A stretch of 64,000 nucleotides of DNA. Source: Ruegeria sp. TM1040. GTDB lineage: Bacteria > Pseudomonadota > Alphaproteobacteria > Rhodobacterales > Rhodobacteraceae. This document shows positions 19,031 to 28,046 of the stretch, piece after piece. Location of the stretch: positions 581,501 to 645,500 of the forward strand of contig NC_008044.1 of the NCBI RefSeq assembly GCF_000014065.1, read 5' to 3'. Made by a program: the position numbers and the translations under genes. How positions within the stretch are numbered: the first letter of the stretch is position 1; each line of letters starts with the position of its first letter. The notes beneath the pieces are model-generated. The model was not told where the DNA came from. It made no database searches and worked only from the letters and a program-made list of their open reading frames with translations.

Positions 19031-19066
19031 AAGGGGTCGCCCATCTCGGCGGCCCCTTTTTTGTTT
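19031..19066 (+). terminator. Rho-independent terminator of rpoH
   Basis: Arms AAGGGGTCGCC (19031-19041) and GGCGGCCCCTT (19048-19058) pair with one U-G wobble; a six-T run and TTGTTT follow. It lies 57 nt after the rpoH stop. Confidence 0.9.
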
Positions 19067-19458
19067 GTGCGGACCATTGATGAAGGCGCGGTGCAAACCT
19101 TTGTCGAGGCTCCAGTGTCGAGCCTGCTGGCAGATAGTTGGGGCGGCGCCAGGGGGGCGGCTGCATGGCTGGCGCAAAGGCATGGCTAGCAAAGCGGACT
19201 GCGTTTGGCTGGCTGGATGATCTGGAGGCTGGCGTGGCTAGCGATCTGGCTGGGGACCGAGGGGAAATCCCATGGGTGCCTTGCTGGATGGCGGGCTGCT
19301 TGCTGCCGGATCGTCTGGCGTGCTGCAGTTGGTGTCTAAATAGCCGCTGCTTTTGATGAGGTCAATAAAAAACTCAACCAAATCAAATAGTTGACTATTG
19401 TTGTCGGGTTTCTGGTTGCGCCCGTGCAAAGGCGCTCTGCCAAAGGCATGCTTTGCAC
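19067..19458. other. Intergenic stretch with GCTGG-rich and AT-rich parts
   Basis: No gene recognised between the rpoH terminator and the convergent dipeptidase gene. The first two thirds repeat GGCTGG, GCTAGC and GATCTGG words irregularly and stay open in one frame without protein-like composition. The last part (19350-19410) is AT-rich and contains a perfect palindrome, AATAGT-TG-ACTATT (19386-19399). It could be decayed DNA or a non-coding RNA. Confidence 0.4.
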
Positions 19459-20631
19459 TCAGTCGAGGCGTGCGCGCAGGACGCGCAACATGTTCTCCCC
19501 GGCGACTTTGCGGATTTGGGTCTCGCTCAGCCCCTCATCGAGCATGGCCTGGGTTAGCGCAGCAAGTTCGGAGCTGTCGAAAGTCGTCGCAACAGAGCCG
19601 TCAAAGTCTGAACCAAGGGCAACGTGGTTTTCTCCAACCACCTCGATGGCGCTGTGAATGGCACGGGCGATCCCACTGGGGGAGGCATCACACACGGCAT
19701 CTGCCCAGTAGCCAATTCCGATCACCCCGCCCGTAGCGGCGATGTCGCGCATCAGGGCGTCCGGTAGGTTTCGCTTTACGGGGCAGGCCTTGTGGATGCC
19801 GGTGTGCGACAGAACCAACGGGACATCGGTCATCGCAATGACATCCCGCACCACCTGCGGGCTGGAATGTGCAAGATCCAGGATCAAGCCGCGATCAACC
19901 GACTCCGAAACCACGTCGCGCCCAAACGCCGAGAGACCCAGATCGCCTGCGCCATGCAACGAACCCCCAAGCGCATTGTCAAAGAAATGCTGCAGCGCGA
20001 TCAGGCGGTATCCGGCCTCCTCTAGGCCTTGCAGTTTACTGATGTCGCCCTCCAGCGGGTGTGCGCCCTCGATGCCCAAAAGCCCACCGACGACTTCGTG
20101 ACCTGCGCGTTTGCGCTCCAGCAGAATGTCGAGATCGGCCTCAGTACGAATGATACGCAGCCGCCCTTCGGAGCGTTCCTGGAACCGGTGCAACTTCTCG
20201 GCTTGATGCAGGGCGCGTTCATAGAGCGACGTCCAGGTGGGAAGGGGCCAAAGCTGACCGATCGCAAGCAGCGTGATGTTGTCCCGCGCATCCGCATCAT
20301 TATGGTCATAGTTCTGCCCGGCGGGGGATTTGGTCACAGCGGTGAAGACCTGCAAGGTGACATTGCCCTCGATCAGCCGGGGGATGTCCACATGGCCGCG
20401 CGCGTTGCGCTTGGTCAGGTCACGTTTCCACAGCAGCGGGTCTGCGTGCAGATCGCCGATGATGAGGCTTTGGTGCAGGTCACGTGCTGCGTCGCTGATC
20501 GGATAAGAGTCATGCTCTGCAACGGGGTTGCGCTGGCGGTCGAGAGCCGCCGGAGCGAAGATAAAAAACGCCATAATCGCACATATGGCGAGACCCACGA
20601 GGCGTTTGATCCATCTTGCAAAGGCTGGCAT
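19459..20631 (-). CDS. Membrane dipeptidase (peptidase family M19)
   Basis: Protein of 390 residues with an N-terminal signal anchor (about residues 9-30), then the M19 zinc dipeptidase domain: GDLHADPL near residue 58, GIEGAHPLEGD near 190, LDLAHSS, LSHTGIHK and LGSDFDG. These supply the His, Asp and bridging Glu zinc ligands of renal-dipeptidase-type enzymes. It should hydrolyse dipeptides at the cell envelope. AGGA lies 8 nt before the ATG. Divergent from the oxidoreductase gene; no operon partner. Confidence 0.92.
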   Translation of the reverse strand: MPAFARWIKRLVGLAICAIMAFFIFAPAALDRQRNPVAEHDSYPISDAARDLHQSLIIGDLHADPLLWKRDLTKRNARGHVDIPRLIEGNVTLQVFTAVTKSPAGQNYDHNDADARDNITLLAIGQLWPLPTWTSLYERALHQAEKLHRFQERSEGRLRIIRTEADLDILLERKRAGHEVVGGLLGIEGAHPLEGDISKLQGLEEAGYRLIALQHFFDNALGGSLHGAGDLGLSAFGRDVVSESVDRGLILDLAHSSPQVVRDVIAMTDVPLVLSHTGIHKACPVKRNLPDALMRDIAATGGVIGIGYWADAVCDASPSGIARAIHSAIEVVGENHVALGSDFDGSVATTFDSSELAALTQAMLDEGLSETQIRKVAGENMLRVLRARLD

Positions 20632-20797
20632 GGAGGAGATCCTGACATTTGGTTTGTAGGCAGGCTACGGTGCAACAGCACAAACGCAACCCTCTTGTCT
20701 CGCGCCTCGCGCCACGGCATCGAGATGTTTGCGGTGGTGACATTCTCTAGCTAGTGTGAGCGCAAACATTCGCGCCGAGGTCAGGGGAGATTGGCAC

Positions 20798-21787
20798 ATG
20801 ACACAACCTATTCGTTGGGGCATTCTGGGAGCCGCGAAATTCGCGCGCGAGCATATGGGGCCAGCCATTCACGCTGCAAACGGTGCTGAACTTGCCGCTC
20901 TGGCCACCTCAAGCGCGGACAAAGCTGCGCCATTTCAATCCTTTGCACCCGGAATAGCAGTGCATGAAAGCTATGAGGCGTTGCTCGCCGACCCGTTGAT
21001 CGATGCGGTTTACATCCCGCTTCCAAACCATCTCCATGTGGAGTGGGCGCTGAAGGCAATGCAGGCGGGCAAACATGTGCTGGTCGAAAAACCCGCGACG
21101 CTACGCGAGGAGGAGTTCGACCAGTTGATTGCGGCGCGGGATGCGGCGGGTGTTCTTGCAGCCGAAGCCTATATGATCGTGCACCACCCGCAATGGCAGC
21201 GCGCGCGCGAACTTGTGCATACCGGTGCGCTGGGGCAGGTGAAGCATGTCTCGGGGAAGTTCTCTTTTGACAATCGCAGAGACGTCGACAACATCCGCAA
21301 TCGTCCGGAAACAGGGGGCGGCGCCCTGCGCGACATTGGAGTCTATGTCTTGGGATCGGCACGCTTTGTCACCGGTGAGGAGCCGCAGGACATCAGTGCG
21401 CAGATTGAATGGGAAAACGGGGTGGATGTGCTCTCTAATGTGCAGGCGCGGTTCCCGAGCTTTCTTTATACGGCCTATGTCAGCACCCGTTTGCAGCCCT
21501 TTCAGGAGATGGTGTTTCACGGCGACAAAGGTGTATTGCGCCTCACAGCGCCCTTTAATCCGCGGGTCTTTGGGGAGGCACGGCTGGAGTTGCACCAGGC
21601 CTCCCATGCGGCGGGATCGGGACGCGTCATCGAGGAACGCTTCCCCATTGCCGATCACTATAAGCTGCAGGTTGAGGCCTTCGGAAAGAGTGTGCGCGAT
21701 GGCACGCCCTATGCCTGCCCGCTAGAGTTCTCGCGCGGGACGCAACGCGCGCTGGATCAGATTTTTGCCTGCGCCACCACGCTCTGA
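20798..21787 (+). CDS. Gfo/Idh/MocA-family oxidoreductase
   Basis: Protein of 329 residues with an N-terminal NAD(P) Rossmann fold (IRWGILGAAKFAREHMGPAI, residues 4-23) and the conserved HVLVEKPATL motif near residue 95, followed by a C-terminal alpha/beta domain. It should oxidise or reduce a sugar or related polyol, substrate unknown. ATG 20798 is chosen over a GTG at 20756 because AGGGGAG lies 9 nt upstream and the Rossmann motif is then properly placed. Confidence 0.9.
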   Translation: MTQPIRWGILGAAKFAREHMGPAIHAANGAELAALATSSADKAAPFQSFAPGIAVHESYEALLADPLIDAVYIPLPNHLHVEWALKAMQAGKHVLVEKPATLREEEFDQLIAARDAAGVLAAEAYMIVHHPQWQRARELVHTGALGQVKHVSGKFSFDNRRDVDNIRNRPETGGGALRDIGVYVLGSARFVTGEEPQDISAQIEWENGVDVLSNVQARFPSFLYTAYVSTRLQPFQEMVFHGDKGVLRLTAPFNPRVFGEARLELHQASHAAGSGRVIEERFPIADHYKLQVEAFGKSVRDGTPYACPLEFSRGTQRALDQIFACATTL

Positions 21788-21919
21788 AGGTCGATAGCGG
21801 GGGGCAGGGGCATCAGGCCGTGCGCCTTGACGGCATGGGGTCGAAAGCGAGCGCGCTTGCAACCCTGCCCATGGCGGGCGTAGCATCTTCCTTCGAGCTG
21901 AGTGTGACAGGAGCAATGC

Positions 21920-22189
21920 ATGGCTGGGGGATGGGCAAAAGACGGCGCGGTAAGCGAACAGATCGAGGCTTCGATCTCGGACGAACTGGCACGTATGAAT
22001 GCACGCCGTGCGCCAGCGGGTGAAAGCCTGACCCATTGTGCTGATTGCGAAGAGGAAATCCCCGAGGCACGGCGCTTGGCCATCCCCGGTGTGAAACTCT
22101 GTATCGACTGCCAAGAGGAGCGCGACGGTGTGCAGCGTCAGCGCGGCGGCATCAATCGTCGCGGCAGCAAAGACAGCCAGCTCAAGTGA
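21920..22189 (+). CDS. Small DksA/TraR-type C4 zinc-finger protein
   Basis: Protein of 89 residues. The zinc finger is C-A-D-C ... C-I-D-C within CADCEEEIPEARRLAIPG and LCIDCQEE (about residues 40-66), preceded by a short acidic helix. This is the TraR-like short form of DksA, which can enter the RNA polymerase secondary channel; effects on transcription here are inferred. AGGAG lies 7 nt before the ATG. Convergent with the GNAT gene 3 nt away. Confidence 0.85.
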   Translation: MAGGWAKDGAVSEQIEASISDELARMNARRAPAGESLTHCADCEEEIPEARRLAIPGVKLCIDCQEERDGVQRQRGGINRRGSKDSQLK

Positions 22190-22192
22190 GCC

Positions 22193-22696
22193 TCAGTCAA
22201 AGAGCGGCAAGCGCATCACATGTTGCGGCCCAGCGATCCCGCCGTCGTGGATGTCGCCGGTGTCCCTGAAGCCGCAGTTCAGGTAGGTGCGCAGCGCTGC
22301 GTGGTTGCGCATGTTCACCGTCAAGACCAGCGCCTGAGCCTTTGGGTAGGTTCGGCGCAACAGCGATGGCAGCACGCGCAAGGCTCCGCTGCCGATGCCA
22401 CTGCCTTGCACGCGATGATCGATCATAAAGGCCCTGAGACCGAGATCGCCCTGGCGCGCGAAATTGTAGGTTCGGGGGTATTTCACGTCGATCTTGAAAA
22501 AGCCGACAAATCGTCCTGCCTGCTGGATGGCATAGAAATCCACGCCAGCCTCATCAGAGGCGAAGGCCATGGCGATTGTGCCACAATAGACCACTTGTTC
22601 GGGCGCGACGGCAATATCTCGGACCAGATCATGGTCCGAACGCGAAAGCGGCAGGAGCGATGGTGAAGCCGTGTTTTGCGGACGGGGAGAGGTCAT
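22193..22696 (-). CDS. GNAT-family N-acetyltransferase
   Basis: Protein of 167 residues with the acetyl-CoA motif VQGSGIGSGALRVLP (about residues 95-109) and the C-terminal NMRNHAALRTYLNCGF segment typical of the fold. Substrate unknown. Its ATG follows the stop of the RTX gene with no gap (TGAATG), so it is almost certainly translated from the same mRNA by re-initiation; no separate Shine-Dalgarno sequence is evident. Confidence 0.85.
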   Translation of the reverse strand: MTSPRPQNTASPSLLPLSRSDHDLVRDIAVAPEQVVYCGTIAMAFASDEAGVDFYAIQQAGRFVGFFKIDVKYPRTYNFARQGDLGLRAFMIDHRVQGSGIGSGALRVLPSLLRRTYPKAQALVLTVNMRNHAALRTYLNCGFRDTGDIHDGGIAGPQHVMRLPLFD

Positions 22697-23932
22697 TCAG
22701 CCAAATGTCAGGACGTCCCACAGCGCGTCGAGGCTGAGGTCATGTCTCGCGTCATCATTCAGCACGACCCGAAGCGTCTCGACATTCGAGTCTGAGTCGA
22801 TTGTGTTTATCCGAAAGCCAGAGCGCGTCAGTTTCAGACTATCGGTGTCAAAGGCGTAACTCCCGTCTGTGTCGAGTCGGATGTGATCTCCCTCAGAGAT
22901 GTCAAAGTCGCGGATCTTGCTTCCAGAGCCGCTGAGATTGAACACGAAGAGGTCCGAACCCGCTCCGCCGATGAGGCGGTCCCGCCCGTCATCTGCGATG
23001 AGCGTGTCCTGCCCGGCGCGGCCGACGAGGCGATCCCGCCCTGCGCCACCAACAAGAAGATCTGCGCCCGCGTCCCCGCGCAGAAAGTCGTTGCCTTCGT
23101 CGCCATGAAGTCTGTCTTTGCCTCGGCCACCCGTGATCCTGTCATCCCCCCATCCTCCAGAGAGGGTGTCGCGCCCCCCGAACCCGTTGATCTGATCGGC
23201 GCGACCAGCTGCTCTGATGTGATCACCGCTGTTGGAACCAATATAGCGATCGACGAAGGGGTTGCCGTCAATGATCTCAAAGCCAGTGATATTCACCGAA
23301 GTTGAGTCGGTGATGATCTGGCCTGTCTTTAAGTTCACGACAAACGAGTCGGGCACGCCGAAGTCATCAAGATGGAGCGTGTCCTGACCCGCGCCGCCGT
23401 CAATTGTGCGTGTCCCGTCAGTTTTGGGGCGCGCGAGATGGAATTCGTCGTTTCCTCCCTGCAGGTCGATGAAGCTCAAATACTGCAACATGCCTCTGTC
23501 AGAGATGTCTTGGTTGCGATTGCCAAATTCAAGAACGTCCAAAGCCTCTGCCAGCAGGGTCTCGAATTGTGTGCTTGACGTATTGTCTCCGGAGATCCGT
23601 GCGAAAATGATGTCCGTGAAATCGGATGCATTGATGCTGATCTGCTCAATGCGTGCGATCTCGCCCCGATTAGAAGAGCGAAACTCCATCGCGGTGATCG
23701 TGCCTGACGCACGCCCAGACGAGTCGACACTGAGATTGTCCCCAAATATCCGAACAGTTGGGTTTATGTTGTAATAGCCGGTCGAGCCGCGCGTTTGGTC
23801 AAGCGTGTAGGAAATGTAGCTGTCAGTCACATCATATCTGTAGACAGGCGTTGGGAAAATGTATCCACCGGAAATGAAGGTGCTTGGAAATAAGATCGCG
23901 TCAATTGAGTCGCTTGAAGTTAAAATCGCCAT
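22697..23932 (-). CDS. RTX-type calcium-binding repeat protein
   Basis: Protein of 411 residues, acidic and cysteine-free in the part read. The N-terminal 180 residues match no family I know. Residues about 245-335 hold RTX nonapeptides (GGRGKDRLHGDEGNDFL, GGAGRDRLVG and similar) forming a calcium beta-roll, then a FVFN...IRDFDISEGDHI capping segment as in type I secreted proteins. Export by a type I system is inferred; no ABC/MFP genes are nearby. ATG 23932 is chosen because the longer frame to 23983 runs through the terminator of the oligopeptidase gene. Confidence 0.85.
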   Translation of the reverse strand: MAILTSSDSIDAILFPSTFISGGYIFPTPVYRYDVTDSYISYTLDQTRGSTGYYNINPTVRIFGDNLSVDSSGRASGTITAMEFRSSNRGEIARIEQISINASDFTDIIFARISGDNTSSTQFETLLAEALDVLEFGNRNQDISDRGMLQYLSFIDLQGGNDEFHLARPKTDGTRTIDGGAGQDTLHLDDFGVPDSFVVNLKTGQIITDSTSVNITGFEIIDGNPFVDRYIGSNSGDHIRAAGRADQINGFGGRDTLSGGWGDDRITGGRGKDRLHGDEGNDFLRGDAGADLLVGGAGRDRLVGRAGQDTLIADDGRDRLIGGAGSDLFVFNLSGSGSKIRDFDISEGDHIRLDTDGSYAFDTDSLKLTRSGFRINTIDSDSNVETLRVVLNDDARHDLSLDALWDVLTFG

Positions 23933-23952
23933 GAGAAAATCGTTCCTGATGT

Positions 23953-23980
23953 AAAAATGGCTCCCAAATGGGAGCCATTT
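23953..23980 (-). terminator. Rho-independent terminator downstream of the M3 oligopeptidase gene
   Basis: Perfect 11-bp arms AAATGGCTCCC (23955-23965) and GGGAGCCATTT (23970-23980), loop AAAT. Read on the minus strand the stem is followed by ATTTTTAC. It separates the oligopeptidase gene from the RTX gene and argues against RTX starts upstream of 23932. Confidence 0.85.
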
Positions 23981-24007
23981 CAAATTACCGAGAAGCCTAA
24001 CTCCGGA

Positions 24008-25828
24008 TCAAGCTTCCATTGCCTCAAGCTCGTCAATCAGGCCAGAGATCATCGACAGGCCTTTGTCCCAGAACTTGGGGTCAGAGGCATCAAGACCAAA
24101 TGGTGCCAAAAGCTCTTTGTGATGTTTGGACCCGCCAGCCTTGAGCATGTCGAAATACTTGTCCTCAAATCCCTCGGCCCCTTCGGCATAGACCGAGTAA
24201 AGCGCGTTCACGAGGCCATCGCCAAATGCATAGGCATAGACGTAGAAGGGCGAGTGGACGAAGTGCGGAATATAGGCCCAGAAGGTCTCATACCCTTCCA
24301 TGAAGTCAAAGGACTCGCCCAGGGACTCCGCTTGCACACTCATCCAGAGGGCGTTGATGTCTTCGGGCGTAAGCTCACCTTCGGCGCGTGCGGCGTGTAG
24401 TTTGCACTCAAAGTCATAAAAGGCGATCTGGCGCACGACCGTGTTGATCATGTCCTCGACCTTGCCTGCCAAGAGCACCTTGCGCTCTTCTTTGGTCTGG
24501 GCCTTTTCGAGCATCTTGCGGAAAGTGAGCATCTCGCCAAAGACCGATGCGGTTTCCGCAAGGGTCAGGGGTGTCGAAGAGAGCATCTCGCCCTGATCTG
24601 CGGCAAGAACCTGATGAACACCGTGGCCAAGTTCATGCGCCAGCGTCATCACGTCACGCGGTTTGCCCAGGTAGTTCAGCATCACATACGGATGGACATT
24701 GGTCACTGTTGGATGAGCAAATGCACCGGGGGCTTTGCCGGGTTTGACGCCTGCGTCGATCCAGCCCTTGTCGAAAAACGGCTGCGCCAGCTCGCCCATG
24801 CGTGGATCAAAGGCCTCATAGGCCTCCATCACGGTTGCGCGGGCCTCCTCCCAGTCCACCACGCGGGTGGTTTCCATCGGCAGAGGCGCGTTGCGATCCC
24901 AGACCTGCATGCGATCGAGACCGAGCCATTTGCGTTTGAGCTCATAGTAGCGGTGCGAAAGCTTGGGGTAGGCGGCCACTACGGCCTCGCGCAGAGCTTC
25001 GACCACTTCGGGCTCGACATCGTTCGAGAGGTGCCGGCCCATCTGCGGGCTCGGCATGCCGCGCCAGCGGTCAATGATCTCTTTCTCTTTGGCCTGCGTG
25101 TTGTGAACGCGGGCAAAGATCTTGATGTTGTCGGCAAAGACGCGGGCAAGTTCGCGCGCTGCGGCTTCGCGCTTGCTGCGGTCCTGCTCGGTCAGGAAGT
25201 TGAGCGTCGCCTCGATGCCGAGCTCTTCGCCCTCGATCTCAAAGGTCAGCCCTGCGATGGTCTCGTCAAAGAGCTTTTCCCAGGCATCGCCCACAATCCC
25301 GAGGTCGTGCATAAAACGCTCCAGCTCATCCGAGAGCTGATAGGGCTTCATCGCGCGGATCCGGTCAAAAACGGGTTTGTAGCGCGCCAGATCGGCGTTT
25401 GCCTCAAAGAGCGCGTCGAGTTTGGCATCCTCGATGCGGTTGATTTCCAGCGTGAAGAACACCAGCGGCGTGGTGAAGACCGTGACTTTCTCCTGCACGT
25501 CAGAGAGGAATTTGGCGCGGTCCGCGTCGGTTGTCAGCTGGTAATAGCGCAGGCCCGCATAGGACATGATGCGCCCGGCGATATTGTTGATTTTTTCGTT
25601 GCGATGGACGCAGGTCAGAAGCCCCTCGGCGTCGAGCTCTGCAAGCTTGCCCTCGTAGTCGGCGGCAAAGGCAGCGCATTCACCCTGCAGCCAGTCCAGA
25701 TCGCGGGAAAGTTCCGCAGCGTCTTCGCCTGCGTAGAGATCGCTCAGATCCCACTCCGGCAATTTGCCAAGATCACCGGCTCCGGAAGAGGCATTGGCAT
25801 CGCGCACAGGGAAAGGGAGTTGGAACAT
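24008..25828 (-). CDS. pepF: Oligoendopeptidase F-like protein (peptidase family M3)
   Basis: Cytoplasmic zinc metallopeptidase of 606 residues cleaving medium-length peptides. The zinc motif LAHELGHGVHQ is near residue 398 and the second ligand helix SVFGEMLTF follows about 25 residues later. The C-terminal region (YVYAYAFGDGLVNALYSVY) is conserved in PepF. ATG 25828 is chosen over 25912 because GGAGGT lies 5 nt upstream and the extension is not protein-like. Monocistronic, ending at its own terminator. Confidence 0.94.
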   Translation of the reverse strand: MFQLPFPVRDANASSGAGDLGKLPEWDLSDLYAGEDAAELSRDLDWLQGECAAFAADYEGKLAELDAEGLLTCVHRNEKINNIAGRIMSYAGLRYYQLTTDADRAKFLSDVQEKVTVFTTPLVFFTLEINRIEDAKLDALFEANADLARYKPVFDRIRAMKPYQLSDELERFMHDLGIVGDAWEKLFDETIAGLTFEIEGEELGIEATLNFLTEQDRSKREAAARELARVFADNIKIFARVHNTQAKEKEIIDRWRGMPSPQMGRHLSNDVEPEVVEALREAVVAAYPKLSHRYYELKRKWLGLDRMQVWDRNAPLPMETTRVVDWEEARATVMEAYEAFDPRMGELAQPFFDKGWIDAGVKPGKAPGAFAHPTVTNVHPYVMLNYLGKPRDVMTLAHELGHGVHQVLAADQGEMLSSTPLTLAETASVFGEMLTFRKMLEKAQTKEERKVLLAGKVEDMINTVVRQIAFYDFECKLHAARAEGELTPEDINALWMSVQAESLGESFDFMEGYETFWAYIPHFVHSPFYVYAYAFGDGLVNALYSVYAEGAEGFEDKYFDMLKAGGSKHHKELLAPFGLDASDPKFWDKGLSMISGLIDELEAMEA

Positions 25829-26020
25829 GTGACCTCCGTCTGATGTCTGAATTTGGGCGCAGGCGCGCAGCAAAAAGCGGCGCGCGCTCCCGTGGATCTG
25901 TTCTTCAAACACTTAGGTCGGGCAAGCGCGAGGCACAAGCACAGAGCCAGCGACGAGCGGAGAAACATCGTGCGACCAAGCTGCGGCCAGCCCGCGCGGA
26001 TCTCTGTGATTGTACCGGGC

Positions 26021-26968
26021 CTAGACGTGTTTTTTGAAGTGCGCCGTCAGGATGGCGCAGGTCTGCCTGCGTGTCTGAGGGATTTCCATCAGGATTTCGT
26101 GCTGGGCGTCCGGGATCATCTCGAGCTTGCCTGATGGCCAGCGTGCCATGCGATCATGAATGGCCTCTGTGGCGACGATCTGTTCGTTTTCCCCCAGAAA
26201 GGTCACGCAAGGCACATCGGGTGAGGGGCGCGCGCGCAGATCTGCGCACTCCAGCATGGCCTGAGACAACCATTGTACCGTCGGCCCCCCGAGGGCCAAT
26301 TCGGGGTGCTGGGTCATCTGCATCTGCAAGAAAGCGTACATTTCCGGGTCATTTGTCAGCGTGTTGCCCTCAAAGGGTGTGACCTGGACGTATTGTTCGA
26401 TGGTGGTTGTGGGCACCAGCTTCTCGCTCACACCCAGCGCCGTCCCAAACCGCGCCAAAAGCCGGGCAGCCGGTCGCAGCGCAAAGGGAATGCGGATCGC
26501 CCACATCGGGGCAGTGAAGGCGCAGGCCGCAACTGGCAGACCCTCGTGGAGAGCCCGCAGGCCGATGGCGCCGCCCATGGAATGTCCCAGCAGATACCAC
26601 GGGCGTGGCAAGTTGAGGGCCTCGGCATGCGCCACCAGCGCCGCCACGTCGAGCTGGAACGCGCCAAATTCTGCAACATGCCCGAGGCGGCCATCGCTCA
26701 GGCTGCGATCCGCAAGCCCCTGTCCGCGCCAGTCCACGGTCAGGACGTCAAAACCCCGATCCGTCAGGTCAATGGCCAGTGGGCCATATTTCTCGATGTA
26801 TTCTGTGCGACCGGGAAACAGCAGGATTGTGCCCGCAGAAGGACCGTGGCTACGCCAGAGGCCTGCGCGGATACGCTGACCATCCTGAGTGGTCAGCCAA
26901 TGGGCCTCGACCTGATCCGGGCCGCGCGCAATCTCGCTGAAATAGGGCGCGGGGGCGGTTTCTGCCAT
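26021..26968 (-). CDS. Alpha/beta hydrolase, lysophospholipase-like
   Basis: Protein of 315 residues of the PldB-like hydrolase family: LLFPGRTEYIEKYG, VDWRGQGLADR, nucleophile elbow LGHSMGGAIG (Ser near residue 130) and late catalytic His in DAQHEILME. No signal peptide, so it is probably cytoplasmic. Activity on lysophospholipids or monoacylglycerols is a family-level guess. ATG 26968 has AAGGA 7 nt upstream; the ATG at 26983 is less well placed. It lies 20 nt after the SCP2 gene, so the two may be co-transcribed. Confidence 0.88.
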   Translation of the reverse strand: MAETAPAPYFSEIARGPDQVEAHWLTTQDGQRIRAGLWRSHGPSAGTILLFPGRTEYIEKYGPLAIDLTDRGFDVLTVDWRGQGLADRSLSDGRLGHVAEFGAFQLDVAALVAHAEALNLPRPWYLLGHSMGGAIGLRALHEGLPVAACAFTAPMWAIRIPFALRPAARLLARFGTALGVSEKLVPTTTIEQYVQVTPFEGNTLTNDPEMYAFLQMQMTQHPELALGGPTVQWLSQAMLECADLRARPSPDVPCVTFLGENEQIVATEAIHDRMARWPSGKLEMIPDAQHEILMEIPQTRRQTCAILTAHFKKHV

Positions 26969-26988
26969 TGGCTGATCCTTCATTGTCG

Positions 26989-27276
26989 TCAGGCCAGTGC
27001 CTGCGCCAGCTGCATTGCAACGCCCATATCGCCGTCGATGGTGAGTTTGCCGCCCATGAAAGCTGCGGTCGGGTTCAACTCGCCCGACAGGATTTCTTCA
27101 AAGGTTTCGGCGTCGGCGGTCATGGTCACATCTGCGTCCTCGTCGCCCACGCGTGCGCCATTGGCATCCAGAATGATGGCGCCCATGCCGGTGATCTCGA
27201 ACTTGGCGGAGCTGTCAAAGCCACCATCCATTTTTTCGTTCAGCTTGGCGGCTGCCTGTTCCAGTGTGTCGCTCAT
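26989..27276 (-). CDS. SCP2 sterol-binding domain protein
   Basis: Small protein of 95 residues consisting only of an SCP2 lipid-carrier domain: LEQAAAKLNEKM, KFEITGMGAIILD, DADVTMTADAETFEEILSGE and AFMGGKLTIDGDMG are characteristic. It binds hydrophobic ligands; in bacteria the partner is usually unknown, but the lysophospholipase-like gene directly downstream suggests lipid handling. ATG 27276 has AAGGA 9 nt upstream; the longer frame to 27810 runs antisense to the TPR gene and is rejected. Confidence 0.9.
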   Translation of the reverse strand: MSDTLEQAAAKLNEKMDGGFDSSAKFEITGMGAIILDANGARVGDEDADVTMTADAETFEEILSGELNPTAAFMGGKLTIDGDMGVAMQLAQALA

Positions 27277-27376
27277 TGTCGTCTTTCCTTGGTGGTGTTT
27301 CATGCCTTCGCACAAAACTGTGAAGCCGTTTGTTCTGGCACTGGTAATTCCGCCCCGTGCCGCTACCCTTTGGACT

Positions 27377-27961
27377 ATGGGCAAAACGCGGACGAATCTC
27401 AAAGCTATCGTGGCGGCAATCTCTCTTGGCGTCATCCCTTGTTTGCCTTCAATTTCGATGGCGCAGGAAGACGCGCATCGCATACCACAAACCGAGGCCG
27501 ACCTGTTGGAGCGTTTGCGCGCCGCGGACCCGGCAGACGCCGCACGGATAGCCCGCGAGTTGCAGGCCGAGTGGAGCAAGAGCGGCTCGGCGGCGATGGA
27601 CCTTCTGTTGCGCCGGGGGCGTGAGGCCATGGCGCGGCAGGATTGGCAAGCCGCCATCGAGCATTTCACAGCCCTCACCGACCATGCGCCGGAGTTTGCC
27701 GAGGGCTGGTCAGAGCGGGCGCGCGCCTTCTTTAACGCGGAACTCTTTGGTCCCGCTGTTGCTGATCTCGAGCGGGCCTTGGCCTTGAACCCCAATGACT
27801 TCAACGCCATCTTCGGCCTCGGGCAGGTGTTTGAGTTCTTTGGCGATCCGGAGCGCGCCTATGCCGCCTATGAGCGAGCCGAGGCTATACATCCGCATCA
27901 CGAGGAAGTAACCAAGGCTCTGGATCGGCTTTCCACTAAGGTGGAGGGGCAGGCTCTCTAA
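27377..27961 (+). CDS. Secreted tetratricopeptide repeat protein
   Basis: Protein of 194 residues. The N-terminus MGKTRTNLKAIVAAISLGV... with PSISMAQ is a Sec signal peptide, cleavage likely after Ala-28. About three TPR units follow (AAIEHFTALTDHAPEFAEGW, FGPAVADLERALALNPNDF, PERAYAAYERAEAIHPHHEE). It probably works in the periplasm as a protein-binding scaffold. ATG 27377 is chosen from the signal peptide; an in-frame ATG at 27302 is also possible. Divergent from the SCP2 gene. Confidence 0.82.
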   Translation: MGKTRTNLKAIVAAISLGVIPCLPSISMAQEDAHRIPQTEADLLERLRAADPADAARIARELQAEWSKSGSAAMDLLLRRGREAMARQDWQAAIEHFTALTDHAPEFAEGWSERARAFFNAELFGPAVADLERALALNPNDFNAIFGLGQVFEFFGDPERAYAAYERAEAIHPHHEEVTKALDRLSTKVEGQAL

Positions 27962-28046
27962 GACAGCCCGCCATGACAACGATCCCTGAATTTATGTCCG
28001 GATCGGTCCCCTGGTGGACAGATCAATGCGCGTGGAGACTGATGCA

